Shown here: one piece after another, positions 34,204-45,934 of the stretch
How the letters are laid out: each line of letters opens with the position of its first letter
How positions within the stretch are numbered: the first letter of the stretch is position 1
DNA from: Rhodocollybia butyracea
Lineage: Eukaryota; Basidiomycota; Agaricomycetes; Agaricales; Omphalotaceae
NCBI GenBank assembly: GCA_015501585.1
Contig: JADNRY010000025.1
Location: 1-64,000 of the forward strand
DNA length: 64,000 nt
Direction: 5' to 3'
Position numbers and translations under genes: made by a program
The notes under the pieces: generated by a model
What the model was told of the DNA's origin: nothing
Seen by the model: only the letters and a program-made list of their open reading frames with translations
Databases searched by the model: none

Positions 34204-36869
34204 TCACCCAAGAACAATCACCAAAACAAATTCCCAAACACACTCCCCTTCCATCCTTATACCCTCCCCCAAGTAAACTCCAACAGCAACACTAACAGGC
34301 CTCATCGGCGTCGAGTCAAACACGTGCGGACAGGGCTGAAGCAACGGCGTCGGAGTTAACCGCGGTGCTGATAACTCGCGTTCGTAGATCGACGGCTGGC
34401 GTGGTGCGGAAGAAAGTATCGAAGAAGGCGATTTCAAGAGGGAGAAGCTTGAGGATGAAGATGGGGACACGGGGGCGTCTGAGAATGGCAAGGAAGTAGC
34501 AAGTGGTACATTGATGTCGAACGAAGCTCGGGCTGCTTGGAGCCGGGTTAGAATCTAGTAAATGATCAGTATCAAGCCAGGAAATCGGATAGACATAGTT
34601 CACGCCAATCGACTTGCCTGTTGATAAAGCCTAATCTCACCATCCAGATGATCCTTTGCCAAAATCGCGAAATCTTCGACCTTCTGAGCATGATACGTCT
34701 CCATCTCTGCCATAGTCGTGTTAAGCACCGTTTCACATCGGGAAGCTAGTTCATCGTCCGTCTATGAGAACAGTCAGGTTAGAGGTCTTCGGAGTAAATG
34801 ACCAAACACACGTACATTGCCCTCCCGACCAGCTTCTCGATATCTGGTAAGAGTCGATCTATGAGTGCTCACAACACCTTCATATGTCGGTGAAGGATGG
34901 GCAACACTTTTCAACGATTCATGCGTCGCAAGTTGCGTCCGGCGAGCCTAGAAAGAAAACGAAAGCAACGTCAACATTGACACAAAATACGCATGGAGGG
35001 ATAGAGAACTTACATGATCATCGTACAAATCTGCAACAATCTGTAAGGTCTCCGCGGTCTTCTGCAGCGCCTTCGTCAAGGTCAAACATTCCCTACACCC
35101 TTCTCTCCAACACCATGCTCCGTCCGCGTTCATACATCCCTTCCCCTTATATCTAAGCTTCGATTTCTGCCCATTCGATAAGCCAGAGCCGGATGCCGTG
35201 GGTGAAACTTCTTCCTCGTCCTCGTCCTCTTCCATAATTCCACGGATGTGAGGCGATTGACCAGAGGACGCAAGAGGTTTAGAGGTGATGAGGGATATGA
35301 GAGAGTAGGATAGTAGACGTTCGGCTTTCGACATTTCTGTCAATATAATGATATGGTTAGTATATGTGACTAAGAAGAGAAATAGGATCTCACCAATTCT
35401 AGCTTCCCTAACACGCCCAAATATTGCCCTCAAACCTTGCACGCCTTTCCCAACTGCTTTCGTGTGCTCCGCAAAGCGCTCTACGGCCTCCTCGGCGTCT
35501 TCGATGTCAAGATTGAACGCCGGATGAAAGACTTGCGCGTAGAATGAGGGTCCAGCAGGTGCTTGTGCGAGATGGAAAGGAGCCAGACGTTTCCATTCCT
35601 AGTGAAGGAGATTGTAGTCAGCCACCCCGCAAACAGGTAATGAAGTTCACGCTACTTACTGAATCGCTCTCGCAGCTCAAAAACCATGTCACGACTTCTG
35701 CATATCTAGCGATTGGATGCCTGACGACTCTGCCTATGTATCGTTCAAGGTCTCCTCTCCTAGCTTCAACGAAATCATCACTGAACCTTCCAGCATACTG
35801 CTTCTCCGGAAGCGGAGGCAGAGCGATTCCTGGAAGCCTACGAGAGAGCGCAGTGTGAAGAATGACGAAATGGGAGAAGCGACGCTGGACGGTGATGCGT
35901 GTGGGCGATGGAGGTGGCGAAGAAGAGTCGGAATGTGGAGCATTGAATAGCGAGGTGACGTTGTACACAGTATAAGCGCCAGAAAGTATCGAAGTTCGTT
36001 TAGAGGGCGAATGAACGATGACTTTGAAACAAGGGAAGTTTGGATTTCCAAGCATGCCCAGCATCGACAAAATGACGATCAGCTGAGGACGTATTTATAC
36101 CAGAAGCGTGTTCCTCAGCTTCAACAAGCTCTGGATCAATACTTTCTTCGTCTTCAGAAGATGAAATCTTTTCATGACTTGGCCAGACGCTTTCGCCGAA
36201 ATGTGTAGTCGCGGTGATGACTGTATCTGCAGCTTTGCCCTTTAGAACCCATTCTTCTGCTCCGCTGGTAACGAAATTCGAAAATCTATTCAGGCTTTTC
36301 CCGCCTAGAAGACTTTGTTTGAAACTCGGGAACATCCATTCACCAGTATGTTGGGGCATGATAGGTGCCGAGGAAGTATTTCCGACAGAATTTCTGGGCG
36401 TTATTGAGCCTGAAGATGGTGCCCTCTCCCGTCTAGATTGTGTTGATGCATCTGCCTCGAAGGTGGAAGTAAAATCTGATGTAAACTGATAGTTTCTTCA
36501 GCGCCTTGTCAAAGCGATTAGCAAACGACGCACTGTGAGATAAGATCTCGGTAATAAGCCCATTTCGCCTTGTACATCGCTGACTAGACTCCAGCCATCG
36601 GCGAGTTCTTCTTTGACCACTTGAAGCTCATCACCGGCGCGAACTGTGAGCTCGCGAAACTCGGCTTTTCCGTCAAAGTCATACAATGCTCTCGCTGGTC
36701 TTCGATTGGTCTCCAGTGGTTGTTCTTCGTCGGACAGCTCGGATTCGGTGGAATGCTGATGTAAAGTCCATGCTGTAGAAGCATTGATACCAGCGTCGAA
36801 TTCAACGGCAGAATAAGGGCGATTTGCGCCAGACGAACTGGACTTTGTAGATCGTGGAAGAGTCGCCAT
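34204..36869 (-). CDS. SNX9-like sorting nexin (SH3-PX-BAR), fullest copy, one frameshift
   Basis: Minus-strand exons: 36869-36534, 36485-35660, 35598-35394, 35336-35014, 34947-34816, 34761-34618, 34554-34204; phases agree throughout. Exon 1 ends in an SH3 domain (ARALYDFDG...DGWSLVS...LLPRSYLTV). Exon 2 has a Ser-rich linker and a PX domain (ITVQRRFSHFVILHTALSRR, LPEKQYAGRF, HPIARYAEVVTWFLSCES). Exons 3-7 form a BAR-type coiled coil (FNLDIEDAEEAVERFAEHTK; EMETYHAQKVEDFAILAKDH; IRLYQQILTRLQAARASFD) and a Ser/Pro-rich tail. SNX9-family proteins bind phosphoinositides and curved membranes in endocytosis. Exon 2 holds one extra A (GAAAC near 36027) relative to the copies at 45.3 and 60.7 kb, shifting the frame before PX. 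The sixth intron uses a GC donor. Confidence 0.75.
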
Positions 36870-37673
36870 GATGGAAGGTCATGAAAGAGATACTAAATAG
36901 GAGTTCTCTCAGCTGTCAGCGTGTCCATGTCAAACTTGCAAACTTGATTCCGCCTGTAAGTCGCGATCGGAATCGTCTACAAAGCCCTGCAGCTGAGTTG
37001 CTGGTATAAATTTGCCAAATAACAGTCAAGGACAGTGAAAGAGGCTAGTATAAGCGCTCGCTCTTCCGAGCTTCTGATCAACCGGCAATCAATTGGCCGA
37101 GTCTGCAACCAGCGAGTCCCCAGCGCATCAACGACAATGGTCTTGGGCCTAGGGTACATAGATGCAGTGTGTCGGTGCTGTATGGTGAGGATTCCAGGAG
37201 ATTATTATTACATTGAGCGTATGAGCTTGCTATCTCATGAACTTATGGGCGCGATATCGGATAAGGTTCCAGCGACGAACGTATGCAAAGTTGTGATTTA
37301 CTGGACGGATAGAACAGTTACCAATAGATAGACCTGGCAAAAAGCTGAATGCTGCCGGCGTCCTTCATCATTTACCATACGGAATATATACGACGACAAA
37401 ACTGACAGTGGATCCTATACGTACCTTTCTGCATGGGTTGATTATGTAGCTACGTATACAGTAACACTAGTCCAATTCCGACTCACATGTACTTACAGCC
37501 GATCAACAAGATGCACGGTCGAGAAATGTGGTCCAGTTCCTAGTGTACAAAGCTTGCTGACCCACGCAAGCGACGCATTGTTTCCAAAATATGGCCTTGG
37601 TTAAGTAGCGCCGGCTGTATCTGGTCATTGATAATGAACAGCGGATTGGGATGGTATTGAAGTTGTACATCTA
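36870..37673. other. Decayed cassette-type sequence
   Basis: About 37,200-37,670 resembles the cassette segments at 41,330-41,650 and 42,290-42,330 (TGGACGGATAGAACAGTTACC, CACATGTACTTACAGCCGATC, CGCTTGCGTGGGTCAGCAAG). Short ORFs are conserved in more than one frame, so I do not call a gene. 36,870-37,200 shows nothing recognised. Confidence 0.4.
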
Positions 37674-39325
37674 ACACCGGGGGCAAGGACCGGCGCAGTT
37701 GATTTCCCACTGCCATTAACGCAGTGGTCAATGCAGGGGGTAACGCAGTCGATTTTGTGATGTCATTCTATTGAAACAGAGTTCCGGCCGGCGGCAAGTG
37801 AATAAATGATTGATGCCTGATGGACCTTCCCCCTTGCAGCGTTATAGTTAAGTGATCCTGGAGTTCAAGCCTGGTCAAGTGCACTTCTACTTCTGACTTA
37901 TTTTTCGCTCCGAGGGATAGTGCTAATATTTACCAGACTAGAACCAAGAAGTCACAATACTAAGTGCTTGGCCTACATAGCAATCATCTGCACAAACTGG
38001 CAAGAGTTGGGCAAGAGCATGAACAGGGAGCAGCCACTTGACAAATTAGAAGCACCCATCTATGGCAGGGTCTCAGAGGGTGATTGGTTCCATGATACTT
38101 TATTCCTTGCATGCTAATTATCTGACAATTTGCTATTGATAGAATTTGATACCATTGAGATGTTGTCAAAATTTGTCAAAATATCATAGGTCAGCCAAAT
38201 GCTGAAAGTACTACTATTACTCTCAATTCTGTGCAGCTCATTGCTGTACTGCTTAGACAGTGTGGTGATAGGGCTGAGTGGCACAATCATGATGGTAAAC
38301 AGCAAACATCGGACATCATTTACTTATACATCAGGAAAAGCCGTTTTTTGCCTAGGTGACCCCAGAGTGGCCTAAAGCAAACTAGGTGACCTATGAATCC
38401 TATGGCATCCTAGGAATTTGGGCTCGTCCCTTGCCAGCCAAGGCTCTTGAGGATTCCCTAGGGTATCCTAGGCAAACCCAGGGCAAGCCTAGGTTTGCCC
38501 AGGTTTGCCCAGGTGTTCCCCAGGTGTTCCCCAGGAGCACCTGGGCAAACCTGGGCAGACCTAGGCTTGCCTAGGGAATCCTCAAGAGCCTTGACTGGCA
38601 AGGGACGAGCCCAAATTCCTAGGATGCCATAGGATTCATAGGTCACCTAGTTTGCTTTAGGCCACTCTGGGGTCACCTAGGCAAAAATGGCTTTTCCTGA
38701 TGTACTACTTACTGTAAGCTCATTATATTGGGCTGATACTAGATCTGGCATATTTGGGGTGCTGGGGACTGCTACAACATGATTATGCTGTATTTTTACA
38801 TTAGTGATGAAGCCCCTGGGCTACATCCCCTCTTGGGTGATTGAAATGACAGAAAAAAACATTTATTGACATGAATAAATCAGTAAAATTTCAGGAAAAT
38901 TTCTGCCTGGCTACGTATTGTATTTAGAAATATGTTGTTCACCTAAAATTAAAGAGTATGCTTCCTTGTTCATGTGGTAAATATAAGGCAACACCGGAAC
39001 CAGGTAATTGGTTGTGCGAAAGATTTAGGCGCTATAATGCCGGCATCTGAGTCTGGCCGCAGGACTGACATTCAAAACCCAGGCATGTCTGGCATCCATT
39101 GAGCACTGCTTGGCTCAACAGTAGATGTAGACACATTATCTGTATCTTTTAAGCCCGAAATTTGCATGCATAGTACAAAGAATAACAAAGATCAATCACC
39201 CGGAAGGCTCGGAACTCCGTTTCAATAGAATGACATCATAGCAAAAACGACTGCGTTGCCCCCTGCGTTGCCCACTGCGTTAATGGCAGTGGGAAATCAA
39301 CTGCGCCGGTCCTTGCCCCCGGTGT
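37674..39325. mobile_element. 1.65-kb element with about 115-bp terminal inverted repeats
   Basis: The left end 37674-37788 (ACACCGGGGGCAAGGACCGG...) is repeated inverted at 39210-39325 with a few substitutions. The cassette site at about 41,620-41,660 reads GGATTGGGATGG...GTTGTAAAGTCTTGAG across the insertion point and so acts as an approximate empty site. No ORF; no clean target duplication. It contains the fold-back MITE at 38329-38702. Confidence 0.65.
38329..38702. mobile_element. 374-bp fold-back MITE with TA target duplication
   Basis: Nearly the whole element is one hairpin. Left arm CATCAGGAAAAGCC...GGATTCCCTAGG is mirrored by the right arm ending CCTGATG, each about 150 bp, around a loop of CCCAGG-rich repeats. 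It is flanked by TA on both sides (38327-38328, 38703-38704), as in Tc1/mariner-type MITEs. Half of the same element sits at the other cassette junction, 54,530-54,712. Confidence 0.7.
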
Positions 39326-39360
39326 AATGTCTTGAGTGAATCAAATTTAGTCTTTAAGCG

Positions 39361-40142
39361 CCTCTCACCAATGGCGCTTATTACTCTTCAACCACGACAG
39401 GACACTAGAAGTCTAGAACGCCTTCCAGGACCACTGTCCCAGTGATCTCACTGAGCGATACTTAAACTGTATCGCAAGACGAGAAGGATACCATATTCCA
39501 CGGAGGTAGAGTACACTTGTGTCTTCAATTCCGATCTACTTACTGAAAACCCATACATTTTCTACGATCTACAGGGAACGGAAACTCACCATAGGACTAC
39601 CCAAAGCGAGCGAGGGCTTCTTTGACGGTAAGCTCGCATTTACGCCGCAGGAAGCGCTGAACCATTCTATCCACATTTCCACCGATTACACCGTCTCCTG
39701 GTTTCCTTCGACTCATTTCGATATTGTTGTTGAAAATACACGACCGGATAGTAAGCTTGAGCGAAGCTACACAGAATATAAGGGGCCATGGATGCGAAAG
39801 AATGGACGCTCGCCTTGGATAAGGGAATGCACTGGATATCCGGGAACGAAAACCCAACACACCATGCCTAAGCTGCTTATTGTTTGGGAGATGACACTCC
39901 GAAGGTACATAGATACCCTAAAATCTTTCAAGCGACGATATCATGCAAAAGTTGCAATTTCCTGGACAGATAGAGAACAGTTACCTATACGCACACATGG
40001 GAATCCCACCCCTAGTACACGATACCACCAAGAGGAAGTCTTACCGGTTCCGAGTCCCTGCGCATTAGTACTTCAAGACTGAGCAGTAAACAGAGTTGTA
40101 AACTAAATAAAGAACTGTACAGATAGAGGTGTGAAATGTCCA
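39361..40142 (-). pseudogene. Decayed gene fragment delta-1
   Basis: Both strands have ORFs here (187 codons on + at 39519-40082). A minus-strand reading containing EMWIEWFSASCGVNASLPS...PSLALGSP aligns with a broken minus-strand reading at 41,880-42,010. In-frame stops lie between its conserved parts, so I regard it as a decayed minus-strand gene. Copies at 53,083-53,864 and 54,711-55,492. Family unknown. Confidence 0.3.
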
Positions 40143-40841
40143 TCACCAGCGCCTCCAAGTTGGCGTCGGCGTCACCTCCTACGTTGGACATATTGTGAGG
40201 AAGGCCAATACAAAGCAGTTGGTGACTTATTTTAGTAGATTTTATATAGGTTTGTCCGCGACCTGGTGTGCCTATTGTAATATATCCCAATCCTTCAATA
40301 AATCTCGCTGCTTTGCCCGTTTGTATTTCACCATCTCCAGTATGATCAGTATATACTATGGAGTCCTTGGTTGAACCATGCAAGCTGAAGACAAGGGACC
40401 AAGCGAAACGGTGTGTTGGTACTACTGTCAATCGTGTTGCGTCTCGGGGGCTAGGAACATTGTCCCAGATATATCGCAGCGTGTAGGGAGGAGCAAGTTT
40501 GTCGTAGGGATAACCGGCACCTTTCAATTGGTGGTTGTGTATACCAGAGTGAAAAGCAGAATTCATCAATCCCACCACCCTCTTTCGAATGTCATCAGCA
40601 TATCCTTGTGCTTCTTCAGTTTTTGCTTCGGCGGAGGTGGTCTCCACTCCGTTCTGGAACTTAATTTGAATGACTATGTTCAAAGGCTGAGCTGTGTTTC
40701 GCTGAGCGATTGAGACGGGAGAGTCCTGCACGGATCAAATAAGTGTGAGACTTAGAAGAACTTGGAAGCACTCACGGGGAGTGGTACCGCGTATTTAGCG
40801 TACATAAATCCAAGGATAACAAATATAGGATTCAATCGCAT
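40143..40841 (-). CDS. Predicted secreted protein alpha-1
   Basis: Exons on the minus strand: 40841-40776, 40725-40231, 40178-40143 (22+165+11 codons). Exon 1 is a signal peptide (MRLNPIFVILGFMYAKYAVP). The mature part begins DSPVSIAQRN and contains the family core, DIRKRVVGLMNSAF, HNHQL, YPYDKLAPPYTLRYIWDNVP, HTGDG. The last exon would give EVTPTPTWRRW. The first intron is GT-AG (50 bp). The last, 52 bp as in beta and gamma, begins AT instead of GT, so readthrough to a 239-codon frame is possible. No known domain recognised; small secreted protein of unknown role. Confidence 0.6.
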
Positions 40842-40939
40842 GTTGTTGTAAGGAGGCAGTGGACTCTGTGCGAAGGATCTTTGACCAGCAAAGAAGACAA
40901 ATCCTGAAACCTGAGTATCAAACTTGAGGACATCTGCTT

Positions 40940-41130
40940 TTTCGAGTGGCTTTTATGGAGATTTGGACGGACCGGTTCCAACCCCGGTAACTCGGTATAG
41001 TTGACCCGTGTCAGGCCTAAGTTCACCCGTCGGTTATATTACCACTAAGTACTACTGGCGCATGAAAGTTTCGCATTTCTATATTCGGTAAAAGTTGAAA
41101 CATTGGCTGATGTGACCTTGATGTGACGCT
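40940..41130 (-). promoter_or_regulatory. Upstream region of alpha-1 with shared elements
   Basis: A TATA-like CATAAAAGCC (complement of about 40948-40957) lies about 110 bp before the start codon. A box reading TGTGACCTTGATGTGAC on + (41111-41127) lies about 160 bp further up. Both are conserved before beta and gamma. Confidence 0.5.
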
Positions 41131-41309
41131 GGCGTAGCTCAGATCTGAATGTCCTTGGAATGTCTTTTTCAAGTCTTTTTGCAAATTTTTCTTCTCGTGT
41201 ACAACGAAAAACATTCGAATCGCGGGTCTTCAAGATGAATGTCTTTGCAAGAAATGATGGCATTTTCTTCTCACAGTGGCATATGAGCTGAGATATAGCA
41301 CCAGCAAGC

Positions 41310-42471
41310 GTGAATTCCTTCAACATTTACCATACGGAAGACTTTTGTATATGTGACAACAAAACAGACGGTGGATTCTACACCTTTGTGCATGGGGGTT
41401 GTGAAGCTACATATACACTAGTCCAACTCCGACTCACATGTACTCACAGCCGATCAACAAGATGCACAGTCGGCAAGTGTGGTCCAGTTACCGGTGTACC
41501 AAACTTGCTGACCCATGCTAGCGAGGCATTTTATCCGAAATATGGCCTTGATTAAGTAGCACCGGCTGTATCTGGGTCACTGCAGTGGTGGGTACTTTAA
41601 CTTTGAATAGCGGATTGGGATGGTGAGTTGTAAAGTCTTGAGTGAATCAGATTTAGTCTTTAAGCGCCTCTCGTTTTATGGCGTTTATTACTCTTCCTCG
41701 TAGAAGTCTAGAATGCCTTCCGGCGGACCACTGACCCAGTGATCCCACTGAGCAATACCTACTAAACCGTATAGCAAGACGAAAAGGATACCAATATTCC
41801 ACGGAGGTAGAATACACTTATGTCTTCAATTCCGATCTCCTACTTACTGAAAACCCATACATTTTTGACGACCTACAGGGAGAGGAAACTCACCGTAGGG
41901 CTACCAAAAGCGAGGGCCCCTCCGACGGTAATCTTACATTTACACCACGTGAAGCGATGAACCATCATAATTGCCTTTCCACCAATTACACCCCTTGGTT
42001 TTCTTCGACTCGCCTTGGTATTGTTGTTGGAAATACACAACCGGATAATAGGAGAGAGTGAGAAGCAGCTGATCACTTCTTGAGCGAAGCTACACAGACT
42101 ATAAAGGGTCAACTCGAATGGCCTATCCAGGGAACTTTGGATCAATGGATGCGAAGGATTCGACGCTCGCCTTGGATGCACCGGATGTCCGGGAACGAAA
42201 AACCAAGCCACCATGCCTGAGCTGCTTATCGTTTGGGAGACGACCGACCCTTCGAAGTTACACAGGTACTCTAAAATCTTTCAAGCGACGATATCATGCA
42301 AAACTTGTGATCTACTGGACAGATAGAGAACAGCCCCCGTACACACGCATAGTACACCTGGAATCCCACCCCTACACGATGCCCTTGTTCCCTGCGCCTT
42401 AGTCTGACTTTCATACGCGATTGTAAACCAAATAAACAAATAACTGGACTGATAGACGTGTGAAATGTCCA
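41310..42471 (-). pseudogene. Decayed gene fragment delta-2
   Basis: Minus-strand readings conserved with 37.4-37.7 kb (SLAWVSK...GTGPH...VHLVDRL, followed by a GT donor) and with delta-1 (FIASRGVNVRLPSEGPSL), plus a short open end FVLLYGLVGIAQWDHWVSG. In-frame stops interrupt them. Copies at 50,752-51,910 and 56,660-57,823. Unknown family. Confidence 0.3.
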
Positions 42472-43166
42472 TCACCAGCGCTCCCAAGTCAACGTCCCTT
42501 TCTATGTTGCACACACTATGAGGCAGGCCAATACACAGCGATTGGTGACTTACTTTGGCGGCGGTTACTTTGATGTATTTTCGAAAGATTTGTCCGTCAC
42601 GACCTTCTTGACCTGTCGTAATAGTTCCGAGTGCCCATCCCTTCACATCACTGCTCGTGCCTATTGTACCGCGTCCAGTATGACGATATTCCTTTGAGTC
42701 CTTGCTGAAGGTAAGCTCCCATTTGAGGTTGGATCTTTGGGCTGGTGTGGAGTATGGAGCTCCGAGGAGGGGATCATTGACCCAGGAATATTCCCGGTGG
42801 TAGTCCGAGTCAGGATCAATTTTGTCGAAGGGATCAACTTTCAATTGGTGTTTGTGTATAGCATAGTAAAAAGCAGTATCCACCAAATCCGTCACGTCCT
42901 GTCGGATGTCATTAGTATAGTCTGACTGTTTTCGTGCATCGGGAGCTGGTGTTTTGGCAGAGGGGTTTTTCGATTCATTCTCGAACGTAATGGCTATTTT
43001 CAATTTCAAGCCCTGATCAGTGTCTCTCCGAGTGATCGAGACGGGTGAGTCCTGCAGGGGTCAAATAAGCATGATATTTAAAGAACTTGAAAGCACTCAC
43101 AGCGAGAGGTATCGCATTTATAGTGAATACAAATCCAAGGATAACGAAGATAAGATTCAATCGCAT
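42472..43166 (-). CDS. Predicted secreted protein beta-1
   Basis: Exons on the minus strand: 43166-43101, 43051-42554, 42501-42472 (22+166+9 codons), all GT-AG (49 and 52 bp), phase 0. Signal peptide MRLNLIFVILGFVFTINAIP; mature start DSPVSITRRD. The core is shared with alpha: DIRQDVTDLVDTAF, HKHQLKVDPFDKI, ending VTAAK plus KGTLTWERW from the tiny last exon. About 197 residues with no cysteine in the core. It is the best-preserved member. Role unknown; secretion and tandem expansion suggest an exported effector-like or wall-associated protein (inference). Confidence 0.65.
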
Positions 43167-44889
43167 ATTGTCGTAAGGAGAAGGGGTGGTAGTGGACTCT
43201 GTGCGAAGGATCTTTGACCAGCAAAGACTGAGTACTGAGTATCAAACTGGAGGGTATTTACTTTTTCGAGTGGCTTTTATGTAGAATTTGGAACGGACCA
43301 GATGGGACCCCGGACGAGCCGGTTCGAGCAGTTCCAGCCACTTTCCAGCCCCGGTTACCTCCGGTTACTTGCTAATTGCCTCGTCTCTTGAGTTCGCCCT
43401 GAACTCGAAGTTCGAACATGTGCAGACCAGACATAGCCAGACATACATGCGCATAAAAGTTTCGTATCTATATTCGGTAAAAGTTAAAAACCTCGTTTGA
43501 TGTGACCTTGATGTGGCGGAACTGAATGTGATCAAAAACGCGCATCCTCGAGTTCTTTTTAAAAAAAATTTCTTCTCTCATGGCTGATAAGTATATACAA
43601 CGAAAAACATGTTAGTCAAAAGACAGCATCGAGCGGCCCAAACATGCCTCAACGTAGCCGCGAGGCCCAAAGAGACATGGGCTTTGGCAGCATGCAGGTT
43701 GGGGTGGAGTCTGGACTGGGAGCTGCTTGACTCTTTCCAACATTGTAAAGTCTGAGTGTAAACCGCTATCTACTGCCATCCGCTCAGTCATATGCATGAT
43801 CAGTGGCCTTCAGTGGCTTCACTGTGTATTCACTGCCTACCTTAAGCAAAATACGAAATTTTCAGGGTGAACTTGTTACTGATGAAACATCGCCAGATAA
43901 TCTATACCGTGAGCCGGTCCCCCCACTGGTCAACCCTCCCCTACGTTCTATCGATAACAGACCGATAACAGGCTACAACAATTTTCGCTAGGGCACTGTT
44001 AAAAATATTTCAACGATGGACTTGAATAATTGTTCATTTCTCTCCGAAAAACTCCTGAAACGATTACCTTTGGATAGTCCCTCACCTAGGGCTAGGGCCG
44101 CATACTTCCATTCACAAAATAAAAAAAACAAAACAAAAAAGATAATCCCTCACCTTGATTGTGGCAACAATCACGAACGTTCATAGCAAGCGGCCATTCC
44201 AAGGGTGGTCGATCAATTGGGCAGCAGTCACAAGTGCCCATGTGGTGTGCGAGGTATGGATGTACAGTTATGAGTGAATTTTTTGCATGCCTACTAGCTC
44301 TGGCACTGACAGCCAAAACAGTCCATCGACACATGTATAAGCGTATACATAAACATAATAGTATATCTAGAACATGGCTCATGAATAGGCTTTACTTGCC
44401 AGCACCACCCCCAGCATCACTGGCCATCGTTCCCTTCGAAAAAGTGGTCGACCTCGACGGCCTGCCAAGAACGCTGAATGGGTCCACTACCACCCGACAA
44501 CCGTTTCTGACTGGGGCTGGTAGACGACGACATTGACGAACCGGCAATACCAGTTCTATTGGTATTCCCGGGCCCAGGGGCTCTAGGACCATGAGTTAAC
44601 CTCGGGCCACCCACCTCGTTATCGTGCTCTTGGCAGCATTCAGGCTGCAGTCAGCGGGGGAAGCACTACGAGAGGCCACTTTGGCCGAAGAGGGACTGGC
44701 AGTGCGAGAGCTGTTTGTGCAGTGAACGTTTGCTTAACCGACAGGTTGTGGGGTGGGAGGCGTTACGGCTGGAGGAGATGGGACTGGGGATGATTCGGCT
44801 CCGCAGGAGGCTCGGGAACTAGGGTCGTGGGGGAGCCTCAAATTCCGGCTCTTTAAATAACAGACGAGGCGAAAGGTCGTCACAAGAGG
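43167..44889. other. Promoter of beta-1 and non-coding cassette sequence
   Basis: TATA-like ACATAAAAGCC (complement of about 43271-43281) and the box TGTGACCTTGATGTGG (43501-43516) precede beta-1. The rest (43,550-44,890) holds only short ORFs that overlap on both strands. A segment at 43,990-44,300 is paralogous to 47,210-47,560. A Pro/Ser-rich minus-strand stretch (44,630-44,860) also occurs near 63,290-63,520. Confidence 0.45.
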
Positions 44890-45740
44890 GGGCGTTGGGT
44901 GCTTATGCATGATGGAATGGAGCCAGACGCATCCAATCCTAGGGATCAATCGATCATGAAGGATATTGTTGTCAACCATTACGAAAACAGGTAATAAAGT
45001 TCATGCTACTTACCGAATCGCTCTCGCAGCTCAAAAACCATGTCACGACTTCTGCATATCTAGAGATTGGATGCCTGACGTTCAAGGTCTCCTCTTCTAG
45101 CTTCAACGAAATCATCGTTGAACCTCCTAGCGTATTGCTTCCCCGGAACCAGAGCGACTACCACAAGCCTATGAGAGAGTGCAGTCGGAAGAATGACGGA
45201 TTGGGAGAAGCGACGCTGGACGGTGATGCGGGTGGGCGATGGAGGCGGTGAAGAGGAGTTGGAATGTGGAGCATTGAATAGCGAGGTGACGTTGTACACC
45301 GTATAAGCACCAGAAAATATCGAAGGCCAATGCACGATGACTTTGAACAACGGAAGTTTGGATTTCCAAGTATGCCCTGCGTCGACAAGATGACGATCAG
45401 CTGAGGACGTGTTTATACCAGAAGTAAGCGAGCTTCAACAAGCTCTGGATCAACACTTTCTTCGTCTTCAGAGGATGAAATCTTTTCGTGGCTCGGCCAG
45501 ATGCTTTCGCCGAAATGTGTATTCGCAGTGATAACTGTATCTGCAGCTTTGCCCATTAGAACCCATTCTTCTGCTCCGCTGGTAACGAAATTCGAAAATC
45601 TATTCAGGCTTTTCCCGCCTAGAAGACTTGGGCATGATAGGTGCCGAGGGAGTATTTCCGACAGAATTTCTGGGCGTTGTTGAGCCTGAAGATGGTGCCC
45701 TCTCCCGTCTAGATTGTGTTAACGAAGGTGGAAGGTAAAA
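44890..45740 (-). pseudogene. SNX9-like gene fragment 5
   Basis: Contains the PX exon (about 45,019-45,740) with its donor site, the intron, and the first bases of the third exon (44,890-44,943). The PX core has lost residues (PGKQYARRF..., then a jump to QASNL). The SH3 exon is absent. The right end of inverted-repeat arm 1 falls inside it at 45116. Confidence 0.7.
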
Positions 45741-45934
45741 AACCGATGTAAACTATCGTCTGTGTGACCTTGATGTGACACTGCCTTTTTTAATTTCCAA
45801 ATCAAAAATGCCTCGAAATGCCTCAACATAGCCACAAGGCGAAAAACACGGTCTACAAGGGTTTGCACACAAGGGTTTACATGTACACTCAGACCTTACA
45901 GTGAAGCGGCTTCTAGTCCACCCCAACCTGCATG

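Larger units (their letters stand above)
38520..45116 (+). repeat. Large inverted repeat, arm 1
   Basis: Bases 38681-45116 are mirrored at 48107-54544; the coordinate sum stays at 93,223-93,225 throughout, so few indels separate the arms. The left limit lies in the fold-back MITE and the right limit in an SNX9-like PX exon. It carries alpha-1, beta-1 and flanking decayed sequence. Confidence 0.9.

Noticed and set aside
38386..38646. Two opposed 62-codon ORFs with similar sequences
   Set aside because: They are the same MITE arm read on the two strands of a palindrome.
39519..40082. 187-codon + strand ORF as a real gene
   Set aside because: The paralogous segment at 41.85-42.4 kb does not keep this frame, while a minus-strand reading is partly conserved. 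Its presence in three places only reflects the recent duplications.
44159..44536. 125-codon ORF and neighbouring short ORFs in the cassette
   Set aside because: ORFs overlap on both strands and the paralogous segment at 47.4-47.9 kb has indels that break them.
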